Notes under the pieces: generated by a model | Seen by the model: the letters and a program-made list of their open reading frames with translations, nothing else | The model's database searches: none | Told to the model about the DNA's origin: nothing | DNA from: Dendrocalamus latiflorus | Taxonomy: Eukaryota; Streptophyta; Magnoliopsida; Poales; Poaceae | Assembly: GCA_017311315.1 (NCBI GenBank) | Contig: CM029664.1 | Span: 41,647,846 to 41,711,845, forward strand | Length of the DNA: 64,000 nt | Reading direction: 5' to 3' | Shown here: positions 32,765 to 44,985 of the stretch, in pieces | Layout of the letters: every line of letters starts with the position of its first letter | Position numbering within the stretch: position 1 is the first letter of the stretch | Program-made: the position numbers and the translations under genes

Positions 32765-35135
32765 ATGAAGGACCCCTTCGAGGCGGCCGTCGAGGAGCAG
32801 GAGTCGCCGCCGGACTCGCCGGTGCCGCCCGAGGAGGACGCCGCCGCGGCCCCTGACGCGGGCGCCGAGGACTACGACGGCGACGCGGGCGCCGGTGGCC
32901 CGCGCGCCCCGCCTCCGCCGCGGCCTTCGTCGGTGGCCGCGCCCTCGGCCTCCGTCGCCGCGGCCGCGGCCAAGGCCAAGGGGCGGGCCCACAAGGAGCA
33001 GGACGATGACGAGGAGGAGGAGGACCACATGGAGGTCGACCTCGACAAGCTGCCCTCCGGCAGCAGCGACCCCGACAAGCTCGCCAAGATGAAGTCGGTG
33101 CCTGTTTATTCCCTTCATTAACCTATATTGGGCTTACTTGCTGCTAGTTCGTCGAATTTTTCAACTTACTAGCTGTTTTCTCAGATAAAATATATATGCC
33201 TTTATGGATCAGCAAGCAGCGTTCCTAAGTTGACCACATAAAGATCAGTTACAACTAACAATTCGGAAGCATATATCTGTCTATCTAATGCTGCTGCTTG
33301 ACCAAGTTTAGTAATTTAGCATCTTTCACCCTTCAGCTTTTGTTTGGTTAGCGTCTGATAGTAGGACTTGTTTCATTGATGATTTGTGGATTGGAAAAAT
33401 GAAGTTGTTTTGAATAATTGACTAAGTAGCTGCATTTACATAACAAATTGGCATTCTTCACTTCTAGGATTTATGTTCCACTGTAGATAAAAAAGATTTA
33501 TATTCCATCTAGATAGAAAATTGTATGTCTAAGTGTTGACTTCTTCCTTTTGTAGTGCTATACTGTCCCAATTTACAAAAGACCAGATGAACCGGTATGA
33601 ATCATTCCGGAGATCAGGATTCCAGAAATCTAACATGAAAAAGGTATGACCGCATTCCAGCTTCCATTGAAGTTTACATAATCATATAAATTGAAGAATT
33701 TCATCCGTGTATCCTGCTTACCTGTCTCAATTTGCCTCACTGTTTGCATTTGTAATAAAGTATATCCGTATAATGTGGATCTTTTTCTTCTTGAATGTCA
33801 TGTTCACATTAACATCTTGCTAGTGTTGTAGTTAGTTTCGGGAAAGTTTTGTTCCTACCATTCAAAATATGTGCAATTTCGTTTTTGCTATCGCAAATCT
33901 GCGCATTCCATTTTTGCCATCCTTTCGTTCGTGCGCATTTCGTTTTTGCCACTCCGTCCATTTTTTTCGTCAAGTCAACAGACTTTGACCATGCACAATA
34001 GGTGACATGTGTCGGTTGATTTGACAGAAAATTGGACGGAGTGGCAAAAACGAAATACGCACAGACAGAAGGGTGGCAAAAATAAAATGAGCATATTTTC
34101 GATGGCAGAAACGAAATTACACATATTTTGAGTGGCAGGAACAAAATTTTCCCATTCTTTTCCTATACATGTTTCCTTTGTGAGATGTCTTCCATGAACC
34201 ATACCAAAATATCTTGCATGTCTTATCTTTGTCAGATTGTAGATAGAATTTCATGAATAATTGCTTCCCCCCTAGTTTGGAGACATTCATTTTTTCATCA
34301 CATCATTTTTTCTACTGATTATAATGCTGTACTTTTCTCCAAACGTTGAAACAAAAATCTTGGAAAATTTCTGTTCGTACCAAGTTATAGGAAGCTAAGA
34401 AGGTATCCTTGTAGCATCATTCCAAAGGTAGGTTTTTTCCTAAGTCTTAACTAATATATGAGTAAATGTGGATGCTGACCGTGTGTCTGGAGTCACCAAG
34501 TCTAAAAAACGCTCTACTGGTGGCAGGGACAAGTGTTTTCATGCATTTGCTCTCACAAGTGATTCAAATGAGTGTGTGCTTAGATTTTAGATTTGACTTG
34601 ATGTTGTGTTTCCTCGCAGCTATTGGCAAGCATCACTGGGAGTCAAAAGATTTCTGTGCCAACAACAATTGTAGTATCAGGAATAGCAAAGATGTTTGTT
34701 GGTGAGCTCATTGAAACAGGCAAGTTTAGCGTAGTTCTCTTATTTGCTTTGTTCCTTATAGAACTCTACCATCTATGACTTTTTTTTACTTGAGCGTGAG
34801 CATGACAAGCAAAATATACAAAATTATTATTTATTAATTTATTAGCTGTTTATAGTTGGTCTTCTGTAGTTATCCCTGTCCAAAAGTCCATTTCTGCTTT
34901 CCAGCTCATGATATTATATGAAACACCTGTTCTTCATTAGTAAAATGTGCTAGGATGGCTTCCTTGATGTTTGGTTTTTTTTAACAATTTGATTGTGCAT
35001 ATCGCAGCAAGAATAGTTATGACTGAGAGGAAGGATTCTGGACCCATCAGACCTTGCCACATCAGGGAAGCATACAGAAGATTGAAGCTTGAAGGGAAGA
35101 TCCCACGGCGATCTGTTCCTAGGCTCTTCCGTTAG
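32765..35135 (+). CDS. TAF11: TAF11, TFIID subunit 11 (four exons, 214 aa)
   Basis: TAF11 is a histone-fold subunit of TFIID that pairs with TAF13 and contacts TBP/TFIIA at Pol II promoters in the nucleus. Exons: 32765-33093, 33556-33643, 34620-34719, 35008-35135 (645 nt, in frame throughout). Residues 1-109 are the low-complexity acidic/Ala-Pro N-terminus, opening MKDPFEAAVEEQESPPDSPV as in plant TAF11. Residues about 110-205 are the TAFII28 histone fold: AILSQFTKDQMNRYESFRRS, LLASITGSQKI, VVSGIAKMFVGELIETAR, then GPIRPCHIREAYRRLKLEGK and RSVPRLFR at the stop. Length matches the family. Introns 1 and 2 are GT-AG. Intron 3 begins GCAAGT after CAG, giving a GC-AG intron. Intron 2 contains a foldback MITE. 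The ATG is chosen by family match; an open frame extends upstream but is not conserved. It is the best-supported gene here and appears intact. Confidence 0.93.
33840..34153. mobile_element. Foldback (Mutator-like) MITE in TAF11 intron 2
   Basis: A 314-bp element with long inverted repeats of about 120 bp: GGGAAAGTTTTGTTCCTACC at the left mirrors a right end of GGCAGGAACAAAATTTTCCC, and the inner parts carry TTTTTGCCACTCCGTCCA versus TGGACGGAGTGGCAAAAA. The 9-bp flanks GTTAGTTTC and ATTCTTTTC agree at six positions, compatible with an old Mutator-type 9-bp duplication. It should be removed with the intron. Confidence 0.85.
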
Positions 35136-35727
35136 AATGGAAGCATCTCTGTTGATGTCAGTCAGGAATCAGCACTTAGATGGGAACTTTGGCCTTGCAT
35201 TTGCCATGTGCTTCGATATTCCCTTTTCTTTGCCATCAGTCCATCACACGAAAAATTCTATTAGGGAGAACAAAAAACAACGGTAAGCACAAGCTGAAGT
35301 AAATGCTAGTCATGGAAAATGCTGTGTATGAAGTATAAACCGTAGGTTGTGATTGCTCAGGCTTATTAACTAGCTGTACTGTGTTGTATGACTGTATCCG
35401 CTGAATCTGATTTGCATGTGTGTGGGTGCACTTATATGTCGTTATTCCAAATGATGAAATGAACCTCCTGCTCACACTTTTTTTTCATTTTTGCTCATAC
35501 ATTGTCCGAACCAAGGTATATAATATATTGTTAATTGGGCTAAAACTATATATCTGTACCCGCAAATGAATTCAGTCTATACTCTCTGTATCTTGTGTAC
35601 AACCTATGTAACACAGTAGACCTATTTTTCTTCTCACTTTAGCCCTCCTTATATAGGTCCAAAAAGATAAAGATACAAATAAAATCATAACTCTTGTTCT
35701 CTCTCATTCTATGGTTGTCTGTGTGAG

Positions 35728-36214
35728 TAGGGATGGCAATCGGGTGCGGCGGGTACGTGTAGTGCTCGCCTATACTTATACCCGCGACCTCGATTTACGT
35801 CCATGGGCATACCTGCGAAGGACGACGGGCGAAGAATCTCGCCTATACCCATCGCCCGCGGGTACCTGTCACCCATGGGCATACCCGTTTATCCGTGAAC
35901 TAAGAGTTGAATTAATGACAGATACATATAAGTGATAACTGTTTCTAGGAAATATAATAGCTACCAAACAAATTTATAACAATCAATAGCAATTAGAGAT
36001 ATTGTTATGGCTGCACCACTTGTCAGTCTATATCGTGGGTAAACTGGCGGGGCGGGTATGGGTGGAGCTTACCCATTCCTATGCCCGTTTACCCGACGGG
36101 TAGAGTGTTCCCCCCCATTTTCATACCCGTGGGTAAAGAAAATATCCCATACCCGGTTCCATTAGGATATTTACTCACGGGTATACGGGTAAACGGACAC
36201 AATTGCCATCCCTG
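35728..36214. mobile_element. hAT-type MITE with perfect 8-bp TSD
   Basis: Ends TAGGGATGGCAAT and ATTGCCATCCCTG are inverted repeats with one terminal mismatch. Identical 8-bp flanks TGTGTGAG occur at 35720-35727 and 36215-36222. The interior has repeated CGGGTA/TACCCG motifs in both orientations. It lies about 600 bp after the TAF11 stop. Non-coding, 487 bp. Confidence 0.9.
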
Positions 36215-36772
36215 TGTGTGAGGTAGCTCTGGCTTTCGAATGGCGAGTGGGTGGAGGCGTGGGCTGCAAAGGCGAGCGACGACCGGTGGACGTGGCGCCG
36301 CGACGCAATGGCAATCATGCGTGAGACGACATGGGGCGCAAGGCGAGCGTGCGGTAGTGCGGGCAAGCAGAGAGGCGTCGTGGGCAAGCAGGCAATGGCA
36401 CGATGAATAGGGAGGTAGGGAGCGGGCGCGAAAAGGGAGCAGCACCTTGAACTCACTGTCATCATTCTCTCTCCAGATCTAGGTGTGCTTCATCTTACTC
36501 CACTTATTTTCTTTCTTACTCCACTCTGCTCTGTTTCGACTCTGGCTCCAGTTCTTTCTAGAGTCTAGCATCTACTTTCTTCATTCTATCTATTATATGC
36601 TGTATAAAATACAATATTTGCCTTGGGTAATGGGCAGTTAATTGGACCATTGTTACATATGTTTACATACTAATTTTTGCTATGTTTTGCTCAATAGAAG
36701 GAACATACAACTTCCTCTTAGATGTGTGTTTCTTACTGACTTGGAAAAGAGCAAAAAAATGGTAGGATCAAT
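36215..36772. other. No recognised gene
   Basis: Contains a GC-rich stretch (36230-36450) with open minus-strand frames of no recognisable family, then AT-rich DNA. Confidence 0.45.
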
Positions 36773-38227
36773 TGAAAGCATCTAGGCTTGTAAAAATTGG
36801 CTTTGATAATTAATGATAATATTGTATTTGAGACTAACATGTGTGCTAAGATGTGTTAAAAGGTTTAGTCTTCAAGTATAGATGACAATGCAACAATGGC
36901 ATGCAGAGACTAGGAAGGATCGACTCGGCTAAAGACAAAGGTGAAAATTAGCTTTAGGATCCCTTTTACATTTTGTCAGTCTAGGAGTTTGGAAAAAAAG
37001 ACCAAATTGGTAGGCTAGACGCCGTATTATAAATGGGGATCATGGCTAGTAGTTTGAGGATTAATTTTGTGCCATCTTGATCAACAAAGAGTCATGCATG
37101 CATCCGAAATCTGTTTTTAGAATCTTCTGTCAGGAAAAATGGTCGTACCAGCAAGGACCTGCGGTACTACCGACTGGAGGCAATACCATCATTATGGAGC
37201 GGTACTACCGGCCAGTAGTAGTACCGACTTTTCTTGCGGTACATTTTTTCAGAGAATATGTTTTGGATCATCTTCTAAGCTCTAGAAAAACGGTAGTACT
37301 GGGCTGGTCATGTGGTACCACCGAGTGGTAGTACCGATTTTAATTGGCAGTACTACCACACTATCAGTGTAATGGCTAGTTGAATCGCATTTAATGCACT
37401 CGGAATAGCCGTTGAATAGTAGGTATGGTAATACCGACCATACACGACGACACTACTGCCCCTATCAAATTTTACTAGGATTTGTTCCAAACGGTTGAAT
37501 TTATGTTTGGAGGCTATAAACACCTATCACTAGCACCATGGCAGCAAAGCTTGAATCTCATTGAATACAGTAGAGCTTCGTGTGCACTCTCCTCTACTCA
37601 TTTGCTCATATTTCTCATTTTTTTTGAGTAGTTGAGAGCATTGAAGTGCATTGAATCAATTATTGATCATTTTTGGCACTTGTTTCTCCTTAAGCAAATA
37701 CTGTGATTTATTACTCTTGGTACTTACCGATACCTAGATGGCTTAGAGGAGTTTGCGTAGTGATCTCTTTAAGAAAATTATGAAGAGGCCCGATGCCGTT
37801 TGTGAGTAATGTGGTGCTCACCATCTCCGGAGCGGAGGAAGAGCAACCCTAGTAGATTGAGATCTTTAGGCTTAATTCGTAGAGCCGGTCCAATTCGTTT
37901 GGACTTACCTTAATGTGAATAAGTGAAGATCAGCAAGTCTTCGATACCACTGGAAAAACATCGCGTGTTTTCATTGTGGTTATCTCTTAACCTTTCTCTT
38001 TCGTATTTGCATTCCTAGCTATTGAATTGAATTGATATATCTCATGTAGCTAATAATTGCATTTGATAGAAACATAGCTTGTGGTGCCGCAGAAAACATA
38101 GAAAATTTGCTCTTGATTTGTGCTAGGTGCTTATATTGCTCTTTGTGATCATAATTGTTATATTTAGAGCAAAAAAATTTTAGAACATCCTATTCACCCC
38201 TTCTAGTTAGTTATCTTTGATTCTACA
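36773..38227 (+). repeat. Copia (SIRE/Maximus-like) solo LTR
   Basis: Starts TGAAAGCATCTAGGC, followed by AATTAATGATAATATT, the usual opening of this LTR type. It carries at least seven GGTAGTACCG-like motifs (37140-37445) and closes with CCTATTCACCCCTTCTAG before TTCTACA. There is no coding sequence and no second LTR. The flanking 5-mers TCAAT and TCAGC match only in part, so exact ends are uncertain. Confidence 0.6.
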
Positions 38228-38989
38228 TCAGCAAGGTATGCAATTGTCATTAATTTCTATAATTTGTTGTTTAATTCATGTCATTATGCTTGCCTTATGT
38301 CATCCATTTCCTCATAAGAAATTTGTAATTTCTATAAATTCTATATTTTATTATATCTATATACATGTAATCATTGTATCAGTGTTTTGGGGAAAACAGT
38401 GTGTCACGGTATCGACGTATCCAAGCAACTTAGCTCCAAAGTCCGAACACCCACTCTAAAAATTCTGAATCCGCCACTAACCAACGGTTACCGATCATAT
38501 CGGCTTGGACCGAAAAAAATATTGGTTTGAAAAGTTTTAAATTTATAGTTTTAATTTTAAATTTAAAGTGTAGCAAAAAAAATGTTACTATATGCTTGTT
38601 TGCAAGATAATGAAAGCATTGGAGCTCAGGCAACGAAGTTAAATTGTATTAAACAAAGCAACAACATGAAAGCTTTCTTGTTAAACAATTTCTCATCAAT
38701 ATGAGATATTTGTGTTAAACTCGTATCCTTGTTCACCGGTGACTAGTTACCGATCGAACATTAAAAATTTTTATGGAACATTCAAATTTTTATTTGATGA
38801 AATTTAGTCAGTTTAAAACCCATAACCAGTTGGTAATCGGTATCAGGGAGGGTCCAATATTTTTCTCGCATATGGTTTTTAATCCTCGGTCCGTGCAAAA
38901 GCTATATATGTGAATGTGACTAGTGAGTTCTGCTTCCTATCGGTTGTAAGAGCTTAGCAAAATGGTGCTAGGACCTTTTCCGTTGCATG
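38228..38989. other. No recognised gene; isolated hAT-like end
   Basis: AT-rich DNA. GAATCCGCCACTA near 38468 resembles the inner end of a hAT terminal repeat, but no partner terminus was identified. Confidence 0.4.
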
Positions 38990-40056
38990 CAGGGGCGGTC
39001 CTCTAGGAGTTTATAGGTATTCAGCTGAACATCTATTATTTTTTTACAAAAATACAGTATATACTAGTTATATTACATATATATACTCTTAATTAAGCCA
39101 AAATACTATACATTTGTATCAAAAATATTAATCAGCATAATCCAACCCACACATTCCTCTCTCAGCTCACTAGAGCTTTCTCTACACCCACCAGACCCAC
39201 CACAACCAAAATTCTCTAAGGCTCTAATTGACCACTCAAGTCCTAACCCTAATTGCTTCATTTCTCTCTCGCTCTCTCAACGCGGCAGCAGTGCGCACGT
39301 GAAGGGTGAGGAAGCTAGCCAAATAGGAGGCACGAGGTAGTGCTGTAGTGGTGCAATCCCACAATGGCCACATGCGGCGGCGGCCAAGGAAGAGGGAGCG
39401 CGTGTCATATAGTGACGACCGGTGACAGTGAGCTAGCGAGAAGGCAAATTAATTCCCAAATCAGGTCCATAGGTGCGCTCTATGAGCGAAGTAAGGGCGC
39501 AAGGCGATGTGGGTAAGCAGGAAAGTGACGCGGCGAGTTTGGTGGCGACGTGGCGAGTATGAAGATATGAAATGCATGGCGTTGCGGCGAGGTCTCATTC
39601 CCAGAGTTGAATTCGGTCTCCCACTCTCCCTCTCGATTCCAAAGTCGACAAAACCCAAACAGTTCATTGAATGATTGTGCCTTTGTGAAATGTAGATCGT
39701 AGAACCTTAAAAAATGAAGAAGTTTGCAATTCTAAAAACTTTGCGGATAGTGTTGAATAGATTAAAATAATGAAGAATGCTTCCTTGAACTTTTAATTTG
39801 GTAGCAAAAAATTTGAATAAATTAGCGAGGTGGTTCCAAGGAACAATGAAATGACTGTCCCTAAAATTGCACGAAGGATCGTAGAGTTAAAATTGTATTT
39901 TGTTCAATTATTTTTTTAATTTTTCTACATTATTTTGAGATGTTTTTGATTGGGACAATTTATACTTTAATTTTTTTCCACCGAGAATCTTTTTACTTTT
40001 AAGTAATATTTTATTAATCCCAAACGTCAATCTTAAAAATTCTTGGTTCACCACTG
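38990..40056. mobile_element. Non-autonomous hAT element (1.07 kb)
   Basis: Starts CAGGGGCGGTCC and ends GGTTCACCACTG, an inverted pair with several mismatches and the hAT pattern CAG(G/T)GG(C/T)G. Flanking 8-mers GTTGCATG and ATTGCTCG agree at five positions. No transposase frame is recognisable in the interior. Confidence 0.55.
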
Positions 40057-40886
40057 ATTGCTCGTCGGATTGACTTGTTCATGCATTAACAACAGACAGC
40101 TGCATTCTGATATTCCTGCGCTGAGATCACGACAGATCCGCTGGTGTGTGGTGCTTGTCAGAATAAGAAGCGTCAGACATTGACGTGGGCGAACAGAACA
40201 AACGGCCTTTTCTTCCATTCCGACGTCTCTCTTTGGCACCATGTTCTGTCCTGCTCTCCGTAGTATGTAGCCTGTATAGTTACATGCGATACGTGACACA
40301 GTCATCAGTCGTCAAACTAGCGATCCTTAGGGCTAGGATTTCGAAAGTAATGGTGCACAGTTCTCGCAAGGAGACATACACACACTACGGGGGATCCTGT
40401 TTGACTTGTGGCATTTCTCACAGGCCGCTGCTCAGTTCGATTCTTTCAGAATTGGCCAGGTCTGTCGGTCCAATGATTACAAGAAACAGGCAGCAGCGCG
40501 GCGGGATTTGTGGAGAAACCAGCGGCCCTGGCCAGGACCTTCCCCCGGATGTCCGCGGAGGCGGAGGGAACGTAACCTTGATTTTGCCCGAGCCAAATCC
40601 AGCACAGAAAAAAAAATGATCGCGGGCATGCGCCTTGCCCCCCTGCTCCTGCTAAGAAGAGGCCGCGCCCCTTGCTTTCAGTGAAACCCTTGAGTAAGTT
40701 CTCGAGACAGGGAATGGTGTCAGGGTTTTTCTTGTGCGCTTGATCTCATCAACTTCATCAGGATCATCCTAACATGGCGAACTTCGCAGTTGTCGTATGC
40801 TGAGACTGACGGCTACCGAAGAGCACAGAGATGTTGTATTCTTTTACTCACTCCATTTCAGAGTGAGAAGAGTGCAGCCTGATGAA
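40057..40886. other. No recognised gene
   Basis: Frames at 40185-40619 (144 codons) and 40406-40684 overlap and show no known domain; codon use gives no support. Confidence 0.4.
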
Positions 40887-41560
40887 TAGGGGTACAAATA
40901 GAGCGGATATTTTTTGACTGTCCGTCCGTCCGTTTTAATTCGGATACAATTCGGGGTTTTGTTGGATACGGAAACAGAGTCGGATATTTTTTGTCGGATA
41001 CGGAAACGGATTCGGAAAAAGCATTATCCGATGGATACGGAACTATCTAGGTATTTTTTCAGATAGTTACCAGATAATTACCGGATATGGAAACGGAGTC
41101 GGATACCTGGCCTCTTCGGATACCGAATACCGGATACGAAGGCCTTATGGAATCATTTGCTAAATGTAATGAAGTTAAACGAACTAGTGATGTACTCGAC
41201 TACTTGGTTATGGGCAATTCGTACTTTTGAACCATATGGCATGTAGCTAATTAGTTACTACTTGTTTAACTAGTCTCTATTATTTACTTACTACTTTACT
41301 AGTTAGAATTTACCGGTTGCTTAACTTGTCCTAATTACCATATGAAATTTGCTTTTACGCATTATCCAATTAAATATTCGTGACCGAAACTAACCGCATT
41401 CAGAGCGGCATGTATTTGCTCCATATTCATGATCGAGAATATCCGCATTCGTATTTGTATCCGATATTATCCGTGTCCGACTTTGACTTCGACAAAAAAA
41501 ATATAAAAAAAGATGCGGAATAAGTAATATTTATCTGTATCCACTCTGTTTGCACCCCTA
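40887..41560. mobile_element. hAT-type MITE with 8-bp TSD
   Basis: Ends TAGGGGTACAAATAGAGCGG and CCACTCTGTTTGCACCCCTA are imperfect inverted repeats. Flanks CTGATGAA (40879-40886) and ATGATGAA (41561-41568) match at 7 of 8 positions. The interior repeats GGATACGGAAAC-like motifs in both orientations. Non-coding, 674 bp. Confidence 0.85.
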
Positions 41561-42529
41561 ATGATGAATAGTGATCGAAGACAAGCATCTGGAATTGGGA
41601 AGCGAGTAGTACCAGAAAGCGGTAAAGTTTCAGACTTTCAGTCGCCCTCCTCTCGCTTTAACAAAGTTCCACCTCGTGTCTTCCCGTATCTGTCAGTCGC
41701 AAAAACCATTACAGTCACCAAAAAAAAAAGGGAAAACCCCAGCAAGATTATGGCGACGAGTTGACAGACCCACAAATTTATTTATTTTTTGGAGTGAGTT
41801 GCTGAGTAACAACTAACAAGAGGATTACTCTATAAGAAAGAGTAAAACGAGGATTACTACCTAGCACCAAAGTTCTTTCTTGTAGCGTCCTAAGATACTC
41901 GTACGTCATCGCGGGCCTCCAGAGTGCGAATACAAAGCCACCACGCATGTGTCTGCCGCTTGCTCTCTCCCACCCGATTCCGTGAAGCGCCTCGTCTCGT
42001 CCCGTATATTGGACTTGTCTTTCTCTGCCGCGGATGCACTGAAACAGTATTCATTGGCAAAGTTGCACAAGGCTGAAAATAAATATTTTTTGTGTGGCGA
42101 ATTGCCACTCGATCCAGGAGAGAACAAGAGATCAGTTCAAGTGTCCGATCGACCGAGAACCCAAAAGAGAAGCAAAACGGCGAACTCCGGAGATGTCATG
42201 ATTAACCTAGCCATACGTAGGACGAGTGAAGCCGAAACTAGGCACGTTGTCCTTTCCTTGCGTGCGAGCTCTCTCGCTGTTGTCCTTTCTTTTCCTAAAC
42301 GCTTAAACAGAGCGAGAGACCGACCCAACCAAGTAACCAACACCTAGAACTAATCGACCGGATTAAGCGATAGACGATACCTTGGACGGGTACATATCCA
42401 GACGCCGCCGTGTGTCCGAGACAACTGCCCGCTTCTCGTCTCCATCCGCCAGCCGGCTGCACGTGCGCTCAGTTAACGTTTACTAGCCCCCGGTTGAACT
42501 CAACGTGGAGCAGCTTTATTTAAGGCGGT
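41561..42529. other. No recognised gene
   Basis: Moderately GC-rich. Overlapping frames on both strands (for example 41949-42347, 132 codons) match no family known to me. Confidence 0.4.
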
Positions 42530-42855
42530 GTTTAGGACGTATCACATATGTTTCTAAGGCTATATTTATATTGACTTTTACTTTTAATTTTTACTTAGAA
42601 AAATCAAAGTCAATACAAACATCGATTTCTCAAAACGGCTTCTCTACTCCTCTCGCTGTTGTCTTGTTTCGGAGATAAGACGGGTTACGGGTGCATCACG
42701 CATTTCACTCCTCTCGCTCTCATTATGTACACGCATCTCTCCTTACTTTTTTCACTGCTCGCCCCTCTTTTTAAAAGCCCCTTCTTTCAGTCATTACTAT
42801 TCATTTTTAACCAAAAGCCATTAGCAAAAACCAATACGAATGCTCCCTTATACTG
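42530..42855. mobile_element. MITE, family C, copy 1
   Basis: Shares with 46224-46475 the pattern of a TGTTTAGGACG/GTGTTCACATTGG start, a middle with CTCCTTACTTTTTTCACTGC versus CTTGCTTACTTTTCTCACTA, CATTACTATTCATTTT versus CATTATTACTTATTTT, and an end AAAACCAATACGAATGCTCC versus AGAACTAATACGAACACATC. Termini are approximate. Confidence 0.55.
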
Positions 42856-42914
42856 GTAGGTATTTTTTAGAGACACGACGTCTAGTGAGAATGGATATTT
42901 CATTTTTTGAGGAA

Positions 42915-43145
42915 GGCTCTGCTCCAAATAGCTTCTAGTTTTTAGCTTTTAGAGCCGGCTTTTGAACAGAGTGGCTTCTTAAGGTGGTTTCTATAAGTCG
43001 TTTGTAGGTGCAGGAGTCGCTTTGAATGAAGTGGATTATCAACATGAGTATCCCTTACTCCCTTAATCTCTCTCACAATATGCTAAAAGCTAAAAGCCCC
43101 CACCAAAAATCAAAAGACACATCACTTTTGAAGAGGACCTGAATC
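42915..43145. mobile_element. Possible hAT-like MITE
   Basis: Begins AAGGCTCTGCTCCAAATAGC with repeated AGCTTTTAGAGC/GCTAAAAGC inverted motifs and ends near TTTTGAAGAGGACCTGAATC. It resembles short hAT derivatives, but ends and duplications are not resolved. Confidence 0.4.
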
Positions 43146-43190
43146 CTTGTGGAATTGATTTCTACATTTCACATGGGCCTTGAGGCCTAG

Positions 43191-43690
43191 GGATGGAAAC
43201 GTATTGAATACAAATCAAATAGTGCTTTTGCCATATTCGTATTCATATTTTGTAAATGAATATGTATACGAATTCAAATATTCTTGAATATGAATACAAA
43301 TCGAATATTGTAACGAATACAAATTCAAATCAAATATCTATTCAAGTCAGTCGGATCTGGATATTCTTATAACTTAAGTAGTATGAAGATATTAATGACA
43401 TTTTACCCTCGTACAGTCACGCTTAGTCATTCTAATTCATTTACTTCACCTAAAAAACTCAAATTTACATTGAATTAAAAAACTTATCTAACTAATTAGT
43501 CGTATTGCAATAAAATATGTATATTGCTTCGTTGAATTCAAATATGGATACAAATAGCCTGGATAAATAACATTTTAAATGATAAAAGTCTAAACCATAT
43601 TCATATTCATATTTTTTTATGCGAATTCAAATACGAATATGAGAGAAATTGTTAATCAGATAGAAAAAAATCTATACCGTATTCCATGCT
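43191..43690. mobile_element. hAT-type MITE remnant (TAGGGATGGAAACG start)
   Basis: The start resembles the termini at 35728. The interior repeats GAATAC/GTATTC and CATATTCGTATTCATATT in both orientations. No matching right terminus is present, so it is truncated or decayed. Confidence 0.5.
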
Positions 43691-44985
43691 GATGGTATTT
43701 AACCTACAAGTGTATTGTGCAACAGGCTGACTAGCTGTCCCCACAAATGAAGCAGGGGATGCACAGTCAGCGAGCCGCAGCAAGAGCACTTGCGGTAAAG
43801 CTGGTAGATGGTGTTGGTAGGCGGAGCAGTGTTTCCTTGTCCCACGGCAGTCCCAAGTCCCAACTATCCCATGGGTAATATATGCATGATAGAGAGCTGT
43901 TTGCCGAGCCCCACATGCATACACCACCACATCAAGGTTGATGAAGAGGAAAGAAGAAACAAAATAAAATATACAAAATAGAGGCACATTTGATTAATTG
44001 ATGCCTCTACTACTTTGTCTCTGATCTCTCAGCCAAGTGTGTGAGAGCGAGCGAGCGACATGCCTATTAACCTATGCATTACACTCCCAATTGCCGTCGC
44101 TGCCTTCCCACAGAAGACCTCCTCGACGTTATACGCTTCTGAATTCTGATAGACGTTCAAGCAAGCCCAGTCCATCCCAGCAACACACGTTAAACGCATA
44201 AGACTCAAGAATTCCAAGCAGTCACCAAGAAAAGAGAAGAAGAGGTATCGCAGTTTACAGAGGATGGAGAGGAAATTGGTGAAGAACTATGCACAAAGTC
44301 ACCAAGGTTCCACCATTCCAAATAAACCACGGCTCACAGGAAGGCGAAACACCTCCCTCGCCACCCCCAAAACACAACAAAATGGCCTCGCGGGGGGCAA
44401 AACGCGGCTCCAAGTTGTGTGCAGCAACATGCAGCTACGCAAGCCAAGTGGCAACCCCAAAATGATCTTTAAAACCCAAAAGAAACAACAGCTGGGGCAT
44501 CATCATCGTCGTCTTAAAAACACTTCGCTGGGCGCCTCTCAAGGCAAGGCATTCTTGCCCTCGGCGCCTCCATTTCCTCTCTCCATTTACAAAACAATTC
44601 CTCCCTTCCTCTTTGGCTAAGCTGAACTGCTCTTTCTTCTTCCTCTCCTCTTCGCTCATGGCCACATCTCCATCTTATTGCCCCCTTTTTGCTGTCTCAC
44701 TTGACCGTCTAGTCTTACCGTCACTCCGAGTCGCTGTCCATGCTCTCCATCCCTTTCAGCCCTCTTCGCTTCTGCATTCCACACCAAGAGAGTTTTCAGT
44801 TAGTGCCGAGCTTAACCTGCATGTGCCAGTCTAATAACCTGGAGTATCTAACACCCCAAGCACGACCTAACCTTTTAATAGTAGTAATATTAGTCATCTA
44901 AACCATGGAGTTCATGTTACGAGATTCGAACTGGTCCTTGTTAGTGCTGGAATATCCGTTTTTACAAATCTAGCTTCTTCTGTAG
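43691..44985. other. No recognised gene
   Basis: Several frames of 60-120 codons (44264-44620 plus, 44435-44665 minus, 44613-44834 plus) lie in mid-GC DNA. None resembles a known family or shows exon boundaries that would join into a longer product. Confidence 0.4.

Noticed and set aside
32297..33118. 273-codon minus-strand frame opposite TAF11 exon 1
   Set aside because: Antisense of the GC-rich TAF11 leader and exon 1; low-complexity Arg/Gly/Val/Leu composition and no domain.
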